A program made the position numbers and the translations under genes. A stretch of DNA of 9,789 nt from Opitutales bacterium (lineage in GTDB: Bacteria > Verrucomicrobiota > Verrucomicrobiia > Opitutales > Intestinicryptomonadaceae): NCBI GenBank assembly GCA_021641325.1, contig JAJXPD010000051.1, positions 2,721-12,509 on the forward strand, read 5' to 3'. Positions 1 through 5,524 of this stretch are shown here, piece after piece. Below the pieces are notes generated by a model, which worked only from the letters and a program-made list of their open reading frames with translations, was not told where the DNA came from and ran no database searches. Each line of letters starts with the position of its first letter. Within the stretch, counting starts at the first letter, position 1.

Positions 1-184
1 TGCTCACATAATTTAAATCGAATTTCTCATGTGTGTTGGGTGTCGTCGGAGCTTCGGCTGCGGCGGCATCTTTTTTTGTGTTTTTCGGAACGCGCATGCT
101 CCGAAACGCGGCGCAATGGCGCATTTAAAACTTGAAGTCGCGGCGGAATGGGGGCAGAATGACGCCGTATTTATTTATTTTACT
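1..184. other. Leader region upstream of proS
   Basis: No gene is supported here. An ATG at 29 is in frame with proS, but the 52 residues it would add are Cys-rich and low in resemblance to any synthetase N-terminus, so I treat this as leader. It contains a 17-base copy of a dispersed repeat (42-58), a T-run (71-77), and a hairpin with a 7-base stem (83-89 with 100-106) around a 10-base loop. The last 20 bases before the proS start are almost pure A/T with no Shine-Dalgarno sequence. The promoter could not be placed with confidence. Confidence 0.5.
42..58 (-). repeat. Dispersed 17-base repeat, inverted copy
   Basis: The reverse complement of this stretch, GCCGAAGCTCCGACGAC, is identical to 5348-5364. 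The match ends exactly at both sides. The core CGAAGCTCCG is itself nearly self-complementary and occurs a third time at 5381-5390. This looks like a fragment of the same repeat family that forms the small-hairpin cluster downstream of ahcY. Confidence 0.7.
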
Positions 185-1705
185 ATGGCAAAAGAAAAAA
201 GAACGGCGATTGAGCCGACGCGCGCTCAGGACTATCCCGAATGGTATCAACAGGTAATCAAGGCGGCGGACTTGGCTGAAAACAGCCCCGTTCGCGGCTG
301 CATGGTCATCAAACCGTGGGGGTACTCGCTTTGGGAAAACATGCAGCACGGCCTCGACAAAATGTTCAAGGACACGGGGCACACAAACGCGTACTTCCCG
401 CTCTTCATTCCCGTAAGCTACCTCGAAAAGGAGGCGGAGCATGTCGAGGGCTTTGCAAAGGAATGCGCGGTTGTAACCCACTCGCGCCTCGAAGCGGGGC
501 CCGACGGGAAGCTCGTTCCCGCCTCTCCGCTCGAAGAGCCGCTCGTCGTCCGCCCGACTTCCGAAACAATCATCGGCGAAATGTATTCGCGCTGGGTTCA
601 GTCCTACCGCGACCTCCCCATTTTGGTCAACCAGTGGGCGAACGTCGTAAGGTGGGAAATGCGCACGCGCCTTTTTCTCCGCACCGCCGAATTCCTCTGG
701 CAGGAGGGGCACACCGCGCACGCCACGCGCGGGGAAGCGGAAATCGAGACAAAGAAAATGCTCCGCGTCTACGAAACTTTCGCGCAAGACTACATGGCGG
801 TCCCCGTAATTTGCGGGCGCAAAACCGAGGGCGAGAAATTCCCCGGAGCTGTCGATACATATTGCATCGAGGCCATGATGCAGGACAGAAAGGCGTTGCA
901 GGCGGGCACTTCCCACTTCTTGGGGCAGAATTTTGCGAAGTCGAGCAACATCAAATACCTCTCCGAGTCGGGCGCGCAGGAATACGCGTGGACGACAAGC
1001 TGGGGCGTCTCGACGCGCCTTATCGGCGGCATGGTCATGACGCACTCAGACGACGACGGGCTTGTTCTGCCGCCGAGGCTCGCGCCCCTGCATGTCGTGG
1101 TTCTCCCCGTTCTCCACAAGGAGGAGGAACGCGCCAACGTGCTCGCCTACTGCGACAGCCTCAAAAAGGAGCTTGAAGAAAAGACATTCTGCGGGCTTCC
1201 CGTTAAAGTCTCCGTCGACGCCCGCGACCTGCGCGGCGGCGAAAAAATGTGGGGCTGGGTCAAGAAGGGCGTTCCGCTCAGGGTCGAAGTCGGCCCGCGC
1301 GACATCGCGTCGGATTCGCTGTTCGTCGCCCGCCGCGATACGGGCGAGAAAAAGGCCATTGCACGCTCCGAGTTCGTCGGAACAATCGCCGAAATCTTGC
1401 AGTCGATACAGGACAACCTCTTCGCCCGCGCAAAGAAATACCGCGACGAAAATACCGTCGAAATTTCCTCGAAGGAGGACTTCTACGCCTACTTCACCCC
1501 GAAGAACGAAAAGAAGCCCGAAATCCACGGCGGCTTTGCCGTCGCCGAATACGACGGCAGCGAAGAGGTCGAGGACATGCTCAGAAAGGATTTGCGCGTG
1601 ACCGTGCGCTGCATTCCGCTTGAAGGCGGCGAGCCGAAGGGCGGAAAGTGCATATTCACGGGGCGTCCCGCAAAATACCGCGCGATATTCGCAAAGTCCT
1701 ACTAA
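185..1705 (+). CDS. proS: Prolyl-tRNA synthetase (archaeal/eukaryotic-like type)
   Basis: This cytoplasmic class II aminoacyl-tRNA synthetase attaches proline to tRNA-Pro using ATP. The 506-residue protein starts [11 protein letters not shown]. Visible elements are the motif 1 region near residues 38-75, motif 2 at about 156-180 ([20 protein letters not shown]), and motif 3 at about 274-301 with [12 protein letters not shown]. The anticodon-binding domain follows, then a C-terminal zinc-site-like domain that ends in tyrosine (FAKSY), the hallmark of the shorter type without an inserted editing domain. Only two cysteines (C476, C489) remain in the C-terminal domain, so zinc binding may be lost. 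I chose the ATG at 185 over the one at 29 because family similarity begins there. There is no Shine-Dalgarno sequence. metK follows after 46 bases without a terminator, so the two may be cotranscribed. Confidence 0.96.
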   Translation: MAKEKRTAIEPTRAQDYPEWYQQVIKAADLAENSPVRGCMVIKPWGYSLWENMQHGLDKMFKDTGHTNAYFPLFIPVSYLEKEAEHVEGFAKECAVVTHSRLEAGPDGKLVPASPLEEPLVVRPTSETIIGEMYSRWVQSYRDLPILVNQWANVVRWEMRTRLFLRTAEFLWQEGHTAHATRGEAEIETKKMLRVYETFAQDYMAVPVICGRKTEGEKFPGAVDTYCIEAMMQDRKALQAGTSHFLGQNFAKSSNIKYLSESGAQEYAWTTSWGVSTRLIGGMVMTHSDDDGLVLPPRLAPLHVVVLPVLHKEEERANVLAYCDSLKKELEEKTFCGLPVKVSVDARDLRGGEKMWGWVKKGVPLRVEVGPRDIASDSLFVARRDTGEKKAIARSEFVGTIAEILQSIQDNLFARAKKYRDENTVEISSKEDFYAYFTPKNEKKPEIHGGFAVAEYDGSEEVEDMLRKDLRVTVRCIPLEGGEPKGGKCIFTGRPAKYRAIFAKSY

Positions 1706-1751
1706 GCGATTTTACTTGAACCAAGAACCCCTTAACCCTAACTTGAATTTT

Positions 1752-2924
1752 ATGATAGACAAATTCGTATTCTCGTCCGAGTCGGTTGGCGAAGGCCACC
1801 CCGACAAAGTTGCCGACTATATCTCCGACAGCGTTCTCGACGCGTGTCTCGAACAGGACAAATCCAGCCGCGTCGCGTGCGAAACGCTCGTAAAGAGCAA
1901 CTGCGTTGTCATCGCAGGCGAAATCACGACGAAGGCGAAGCTCGACTACGAGAAAATCGTCCGCAAGGCGATTGAGGAAATCGGCTACACGAACGACGAC
2001 GACGTTTTCCACGCCGACAAAATCTTCCTCACAAACCTCCTTACAAAACAGTCGCCCGACATCGCGCAGGGCGTAGACGCCCGCAAGGCGAAGGGCAAGG
2101 AAACTGCGGAACAGGGCGCGGGCGACCAGGGCATCATGTTCGGCTACGCCACAAACGAAACGCCCGAATACATGCCCGCGGCGATTATGTTCGCCCACAG
2201 AATTTTGACGGAGCTTGCAAAACAGCGCAAGAGCGGCAAAGGCCCGAAATGGCTGCGCCCCGACTGCAAAAGCCAGGTCGCGGTTGCCTACGAAAACGGC
2301 AAGCCCGCGTACATCGAAAACGTCGTCGTTTCCACCCAGCACGCCGCGGGCGTAGACCACAAGACCATAAAAAACTACATTGTCGAAAAGGTCGTCAAAA
2401 AGGTTCTGCCCAAAAAGCTCCTCACAAAGAACACAAAGTTCCTCGTCAACCCGACGGGCAACTTCGTGGTCGGCGGGCCTCAGGGCGACTCCGGGCTTAC
2501 GGGGCGCAAAATCATCGTAGACTCCTACGGCGGCTACGGACGCCACGGCGGCGGCGCGTTCTCCGGCAAAGACCCCAGCAAGGTCGACCGCTCTGCGGCG
2601 TACATGTGCCGCTGGGTCGCAAAGAACATCGTTGCGGCGAAGCTTGCCGACAAGTGCGAAATTCAGGTCGCGTACGCAATCGGCTATCCCCAGCCGCTTA
2701 GCATTGCAATAGACACTTTCGGCACGGGCAAAGTCCCCGAAGAGAAAATCGAAAAGGCCGTCCGCAAGGTGTTCAGCTTCAAACCCGCCGACATCGTAAA
2801 GCAGCTCGATTTGCTCCGCCCGATTTACAAGAAGACGACGAACTACGGGCACTTCACGAAGTCCGATTTGCCGTGGGAAAAGACCGACAAGGCGGACGCG
2901 CTCAAAGCCGCAGCCGCAAAATAG
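1752..2924 (+). CDS. metK: S-adenosylmethionine synthetase
   Basis: This cytoplasmic enzyme makes S-adenosylmethionine from methionine and ATP, releasing phosphate and pyrophosphate. The 390-residue protein matches the usual length of the family (about 380-400). Signature elements are GHPDK at residues 15-19 (ATP and metal binding), [12 protein letters not shown] from residue 122, [13 protein letters not shown] from 241, and the phosphate-loop-like GGGAFSGKD at 266-274, followed by VDRSAAY. The start at 1752 ([19 protein letters not shown]) is the normal N-terminus. An in-frame ATG at 1620 lies inside proS and would add 44 unrelated residues. The ten bases before the start are A/T-rich, with no Shine-Dalgarno sequence and no SAM-riboswitch fold that I could recognise. 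It is the partner of ahcY downstream in the methyl cycle. A hairpin terminator follows 42 bases after the stop. Confidence 0.98.
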   Translation: MIDKFVFSSESVGEGHPDKVADYISDSVLDACLEQDKSSRVACETLVKSNCVVIAGEITTKAKLDYEKIVRKAIEEIGYTNDDDVFHADKIFLTNLLTKQSPDIAQGVDARKAKGKETAEQGAGDQGIMFGYATNETPEYMPAAIMFAHRILTELAKQRKSGKGPKWLRPDCKSQVAVAYENGKPAYIENVVVSTQHAAGVDHKTIKNYIVEKVVKKVLPKKLLTKNTKFLVNPTGNFVVGGPQGDSGLTGRKIIVDSYGGYGRHGGGAFSGKDPSKVDRSAAYMCRWVAKNIVAAKLADKCEIQVAYAIGYPQPLSIAIDTFGTGKVPEEKIEKAVRKVFSFKPADIVKQLDLLRPIYKKTTNYGHFTKSDLPWEKTDKADALKAAAAK

Positions 2925-2966
2925 TTTCGGCTTTCCACCCGTTTTCGAAAATATTTAGGACAATGA

Positions 2967-2990
2967 CGCGGCGTTATCGCCGCGCATTTT
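2967..2990 (+). terminator. Rho-independent terminator after metK
   Basis: A perfect 7-base G/C stem (CGCGGCG at 2967-2973 with CGCCGCG at 2978-2984) encloses a TTAT loop and is followed by CATTTTG. The T-run is short, so termination may be partial. It lies between metK and ahcY and suggests that ahcY has its own promoter. Confidence 0.65.
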
Positions 2991-3075
2991 GTATTGAAAC
3001 CTGCGCGGAGATTCACCGTATTTGCGGAAATTTCTGTGCTAAATGGCATGCCAATCGCAAAATTTTGCAAAATTT

Positions 3076-4485
3076 ATGAAAGAACAGGAATATAAAATAG
3101 CAGACATCAACCTCGCGTCGTGGGGCAGAAAAGAGCTCGACATCGCCGAATACGAAATGCCGGGGCTTATCGCAATCCGCGAAAAGTACGCGCCCAAAAA
3201 GCCGCTCGACGGCGTGAGGATAAGCGGCTCGCTCCACATGACAATCCAGACGGCGGTTCTCATCGAAACGCTCAAAGCCCTCGGCGCGGACGTCCGCTGG
3301 GCAAGCTGCAACATCTTCTCCACGCAGGACCACGCTGCGGCGGCAATCGCGGCGGCGGGCGTTCCCGTCTTCGCTTGGAAGGGCGAAACCCTCGAAGAAT
3401 ATTGGGACTGCACCTACCGCGCCCTCACTTGGCCGAACGGCAAGGGTCCGCAGCTCATCGTAGACGACGGCGGCGACGCGACTTTGCTTGTCCACCGCGG
3501 CTACGAGCTTGAAAACGGCGACAAGTGGGTTGACTCGCCCTCCGATTCGCACGAGGAACAGGTAATCAAAGACCTCCTCAAACGCGTCTACGCGCAGGAC
3601 AAAAACCACTGGCACAACGTCGTCGCCGAATTGAAGGGCGTCTCCGAAGAGACCACAACGGGCGTCCACCGCCTCTACCAGATGGTGGAGAACGGGCGGC
3701 TTCTCGTTCCCGCAATCAACGTGAACGACTCCGTAACGAAAAGCAAATTCGACAACATCTACGGCTGCCGCGAGTCGCTCGTCGACGGAATCAAACGCGC
3801 CACCGACGTGATGATTGCAGGCAAAGTCGCCCTCGTCTGCGGCTACGGCGACGTCGGCAAAGGCTGCGTTCAGGCGTTGAAGGGCTTGGGAGCTACGATT
3901 CTCGTTTCCGAAATCGACCCCATTTGCGCGCTCCAAGCGGCGATGGAGGGCTATCGCGTCGTAACGGTCGAAGACGCTCTGCCGCTCGCCGACATCTACG
4001 TAACCACCACCGGTAATTGCGACATCATCACAATCGACCACATGAAAAACATGAAGGATCAGGCGATACTCTGCAATATCGGGCACTTCGACAGCGAAAT
4101 TCAGGTCGCGAAATTGCAGGCGTATCCGAACATCAAGCGGACGAACATCAAGCCGCAGGTGGACAAGTACACGTTCCCCGACGGACGCTCGATTTTCCTC
4201 CTTGCGGAGGGTCGCTTGGTAAACCTCGGTTGCGCCACGGGGCACCCGTCTTTTGTGATGAGCAACTCGTTCTCGAACCAGACGCTTGCGCAGATGGATT
4301 TGTGGGTGAACCGCGACAAGTACGAAAACAAAGTCTACATTCTGCCGAAGCGCTTGGACGAAGAAGTTGCAAGACTCCACTTGGAAAAGCTCGGCGCAAA
4401 GCTGACAAAGCTTACGCAAAAGCAGGCGGACTACATCGGCGTCTCCGTAGACGGGCCATATAAACCCTCTCACTATAGGTATTAG
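3076..4485 (+). CDS. ahcY: S-adenosylhomocysteine hydrolase (adenosylhomocysteinase)
   Basis: This NAD-dependent cytoplasmic enzyme reversibly splits S-adenosylhomocysteine into adenosine and homocysteine, relieving product inhibition of methyltransferases. The 469-residue protein is of the longer bacterial form. By comparison with the human enzyme, the catalytic residues are visible: H54 (in HMTIQT), D131 (in VDDGGD), E192 (in SEETTTGV), N217, K222 and D226 (in [11 protein letters not shown]), and H337 (in GHFD). The NAD-binding loop is GYGDVGKG at 256-263. The C-terminus KPSHYRY, which reaches the cofactor site of the neighbouring subunit, is intact. Two starts are possible: 3043 and 3076. 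I prefer 3076 ([11 protein letters not shown]), because the 11 extra residues ([11 protein letters not shown]) look like translated leader. A 12-base palindrome (3057-3068) lies between the two starts. A large palindromic repeat array begins 12 bases after the stop. Confidence 0.97.
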   Translation: MKEQEYKIADINLASWGRKELDIAEYEMPGLIAIREKYAPKKPLDGVRISGSLHMTIQTAVLIETLKALGADVRWASCNIFSTQDHAAAAIAAAGVPVFAWKGETLEEYWDCTYRALTWPNGKGPQLIVDDGGDATLLVHRGYELENGDKWVDSPSDSHEEQVIKDLLKRVYAQDKNHWHNVVAELKGVSEETTTGVHRLYQMVENGRLLVPAINVNDSVTKSKFDNIYGCRESLVDGIKRATDVMIAGKVALVCGYGDVGKGCVQALKGLGATILVSEIDPICALQAAMEGYRVVTVEDALPLADIYVTTTGNCDIITIDHMKNMKDQAILCNIGHFDSEIQVAKLQAYPNIKRTNIKPQVDKYTFPDGRSIFLLAEGRLVNLGCATGHPSFVMSNSFSNQTLAQMDLWVNRDKYENKVYILPKRLDEEVARLHLEKLGAKLTKLTQKQADYIGVSVDGPYKPSHYRY

Positions 4486-4497
4486 ACGGGGCGAGAC

Positions 4498-4619
4498 GGC
4501 GCGTGAAAGCACTTCCCTAAGGGCGTTTCCCTGTGCGCCCAGACCGCTCGCGTACGAAAGTACGCCACGCGCCCTGCGTGCACAGGAAAGCCACCCTTAT
4601 GAAAGCACTTTGACGCGCC
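4498..4619 (+). repeat. Palindromic repeat, full copy A
   Basis: The left arm (58 bases, 4498-4555) pairs with the right arm (60 bases, 4560-4619). The tip GCGTAC-GAAA-GTACGC (4550-4565) would give a GNRA tetraloop in RNA. Paired blocks include CCTGTGC with GCACAGG and TAAGGG with CCCTTA. The outer ends GGCGCGT and ACGCGCC pair perfectly. Confidence 0.85.
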
Positions 4620-4673
4620 TAAAATTAGAGTGCTGGCGCACGAAGTTTTTTAGGTTGCGTTGGGATAAAAGTG
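4620..4673 (+). repeat. Conserved tail of copy A
   Basis: It starts TAAAATTA and ends TGGGATAAAAGTG. It holds a small hairpin GTGC-TGGC-GCAC (4630-4641) followed by GAAG and a T-run, a weak terminator-like arrangement. Related tails follow copies C and D at the same distance from the right arm. Confidence 0.75.
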
Positions 4674-4787
4674 GGGTTGTTGGGTTTGCGAGCCGACTTT
4701 TGTTTGCGGATTGCTGCGTACGCCAAGTATGCTACGCGCCCTGTTCCGTGCGCAAAGCCGCCCTTATACTGGCATTTTGACGCCCCT
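4672..4787 (+). repeat. Palindromic repeat, copy B with degenerate left arm
   Basis: The right arm (about 4727-4787) is recognisable from ACGCGCCCTG through GCCGCCCTTAT to GACGCCCC. The tip is GCGTAC-GCCAA-GTATGC (4716-4732). The C-to-T change in the arm turns one pair into G-U, tolerated in RNA from this strand. The left arm pairs only in patches, and no conserved tail follows: copy C begins within 7 bases. Confidence 0.65.
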
Positions 4788-4793
4788 AAAAAC

Positions 4794-4916
4794 GGCGCGT
4801 TATAGCACCGTTGATGCGGCGTTTCCCCGCGCTTGCGGACTGCTCGCGTACGATAAGTACGCCACGCACCCCGCAAGCGCGAGAAAGCCACCGCCTGAAC
4901 GGCACTCTAACGCGCC
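4794..4916 (+). repeat. Palindromic repeat, full copy C
   Basis: The left arm (4794-4851) is 58 bases and the right arm (4857-4916) is 60 bases, the same lengths as in copy A. In a hand alignment about three quarters of the arm positions pair. The best block is CGCGCTTGCGG with CCGCAAGCGCG. The loop at the tip is GATAA. Much of the arm sequence differs from copy A while pairing is kept. Confidence 0.85.
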
Positions 4917-4970
4917 TAAAATTACAGCGCACGGCGCGGAAGATTTTTAAAATGCGCTGGGATAAAAGTT
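4917..4970 (+). repeat. Conserved tail of copy C
   Basis: It starts TAAAATTACAG and ends GGGATAAAAGTT. The small hairpin is GCGC-ACG-GCGC (4927-4937), followed by GGAAGATTTTTA. With the right arm of copy C it forms part of a 124-base segment duplicated at 5015-5138. Confidence 0.75.
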
Positions 4971-4981
4971 GAGTAGGGCGT

Positions 4982-5074
4982 TTCGCATAGCAACCGTATC
5001 TTAGTGAAATCCGCGTACGCCACGCACCCCGCAAGCGCGTGAAAGCCACCGCCTGAACGGCACTCTAACGCGCC
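4982..5074 (+). repeat. Palindromic repeat, copy D lacking a pairing left arm
   Basis: The right arm (5015-5074) is nearly identical to that of copy C. The stretch where the left arm should be (4982-5014) has little complementarity to it, and the separate tip loop is gone, leaving only GCGTACGC (5013-5020). This copy cannot form the long hairpin alone. Confidence 0.7.
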
Positions 5075-5128
5075 TAATATTACAGCGCGGAGCGCGGAAG
5101 ATTTTTAGAGTGCTCTGGGAGAAAAGTT
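5075..5128 (+). repeat. Conserved tail of copy D
   Basis: It starts TAATATTACAG and ends GGGAGAAAAGTT. The small hairpin is GCGC-GGA-GCGC (5085-5095), again followed by GGAAGATTTTTA. It aligns without gaps to the tail of copy C at an offset of 158 bases. Confidence 0.75.
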
Positions 5129-5141
5129 GAGTGAAGCGGTA

Positions 5142-5179
5142 AGCGGAGAATCCGTGTTTGGGGATTCCCGCTTTTTTTT
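5142..5179 (+). terminator. Strong Rho-independent terminator closing the repeat array
   Basis: An 11-pair stem with one bulged A (AGCGG-A-GAATCC at 5142-5153 with GGATTCCCGCT at 5162-5172) has an 8-base loop and runs into eight T residues (5172-5179). It lies 656 bases after the ahcY stop and 4 bases after the array, and it is the first convincing + strand terminator after ahcY. Confidence 0.85.
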
Positions 5180-5182
5180 ATC

Positions 5183-5411
5183 CGCGCAAAGCGCGTCTAT
5201 TTTTATTTGTTTCTTTTCAAAATATTGCATTTTCCAAACGCCAGTAATTGCCGCAGGCAATTCGGAGTAATCCAGAAAAGGCGCGGGTAACCCGCGCCGA
5301 ATAATAACAGAAGGAACGAAGTTCCGTTGCCGTGCAGGCTGCAGCCTGCCGAAGCTCCGACGACCGGCGCGGCTCGCGCCCGAAGCTCCGTAGGGAGGCG
5401 CACCTTGCGCT
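5183..5411. repeat. Cluster of seven short hairpins with tiny loops
   Basis: Seven short inverted repeats, mostly with 3-base loops, follow one another in 229 bases: CGCGC-AAA-GCGCG (5183-5195), AATTGCC-GCA-GGCAATT (5246-5262), GGCGCGGGTAACCCGCGCC (5280-5298), GGAAC-GAA-GTTCC (5313-5325), GCAGGCTGCAGCCTGC (5334-5349), GGCGCG-GCT-CGCGCC (5366-5380) and GGCGCA-CCT-TGCGCT (5397-5411, one G-T pair). The last two are each preceded by a 16-base spacer starting CGAAGCTCCG. No gene is visible in this stretch. It looks like a mosaic of small repeat units; its role is unknown. Confidence 0.7.
5348..5364 (+). repeat. Dispersed 17-base repeat, direct copy
   Basis: This sequence is identical to the reverse complement of 42-58. 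Its core CGAAGCTCCG (5350-5359) recurs at 5381-5390, also directly after a small hairpin, so it is part of the repeating spacer of the hairpin cluster. Confidence 0.7.
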
Positions 5412-5434
5412 CGCGACTCGCGCCCTTTTTTTGC

Positions 5435-5469
5435 TTGTGTTGGGGTTGGGGTTTTGTTTTGGTTGTTTT
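5435..5469 (+). other. T/G-only tract upstream of the GH2 gene
   Basis: Thirty-five bases contain only T and G, including TTGGGGTTGGGG. It lies between the hairpin cluster and the operator-like palindrome. It could be a low-complexity remnant or a promoter-proximal element. With two G4 runs and one G2 run, a quadruplex is possible but weak. Confidence 0.4.
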
Positions 5470-5474
5470 AAGCT

Positions 5475-5490
5475 CCTCAGACGTTTGAGG
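5475..5490. promoter_or_regulatory. Operator-like palindrome upstream of the GH2 gene
   Basis: CCTCAGACGTTTGAGG is a 16-base palindrome with one mismatched pair and a central CG, the general form of LacI-family operators. It ends 34 bases before the GH2 start codon. A TATTAT (5494-5499) follows and could be a -10 element, but I see no matching -35. Repression by a sugar-responsive regulator is an inference; no regulator gene is in the window. Confidence 0.4.
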
Positions 5491-5524
5491 GGGTATTATT
5501 ATTACAAATCACATCACATATTAT

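Larger units (their letters stand above)
4498..5138 (+). repeat. Array of long palindromic repeats with conserved tails
   Basis: A 641-base non-coding array built from one family of imperfect palindromes. Two copies are complete (4498-4619 and 4794-4916). Two keep the right arm but have a degenerate left arm (4672-4787 and 4982-5074). Three copies are followed by a related tail of about 54 bases. Shared landmarks are GGCGCGT at the outer left, GCGTAC flanking a 4-5 base loop at the tip, GTACGCCACGC opening most right arms, and ACGCGCC closing three of the four (ACGCCCC in the second). Small open reading frames on the - strand here are only translations of the repeat. The family is unknown to me. 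It resembles REP/BIME-type or MITE-type intergenic elements in general form, but no transposase is present in the window. It is on the + strand side of ahcY and ends just before a strong terminator, so it is probably transcribed. Confidence 0.85.

Noticed and set aside
29..184. N-terminal extension of proS from the ATG at 29
   Set aside because: The added 52 residues do not look like synthetase sequence, and the normal ProRS N-terminus begins at 185.
2925..3075. SAH or SAM riboswitch before ahcY, and a possible promoter at 2994-3022
   Set aside because: I could not find the conserved core of a SAH or SAM riboswitch. TTGAAA with a 17-base spacer is followed by a -10 match of only three of six bases, too weak to annotate.
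3043..3075. Upstream start of ahcY at 3043
   Set aside because: The 11 added residues ([11 protein letters not shown]) do not resemble the family N-terminus, and [11 protein letters not shown] from 3076 gives the usual length. It cannot be fully excluded because neither start has a Shine-Dalgarno sequence.
125..4512. Long open frames on the - strand opposite proS (125-1045), metK (1656-2852) and ahcY (3013-4512)
   Set aside because: They lie fully antisense to well-conserved genes and their proteins are rich in Arg, Val, Ala and Phe without recognisable motifs. They result from the strong codon bias of the sense genes.
4625..5049. Two small - strand frames whose proteins share MAF and RLRGAWRT
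   Set aside because: They share sequence only because both are read from copies of the palindromic repeat, and they are interrupted at different points. They are not evidence of a gene family.
4498..5138. Integron attC array or CRISPR array
   Set aside because: The repeats are long imperfect palindromes without the paired core sites of attC, and there are no open reading frames between them. There are no short identical repeats with unique spacers and no cas or integrase genes.
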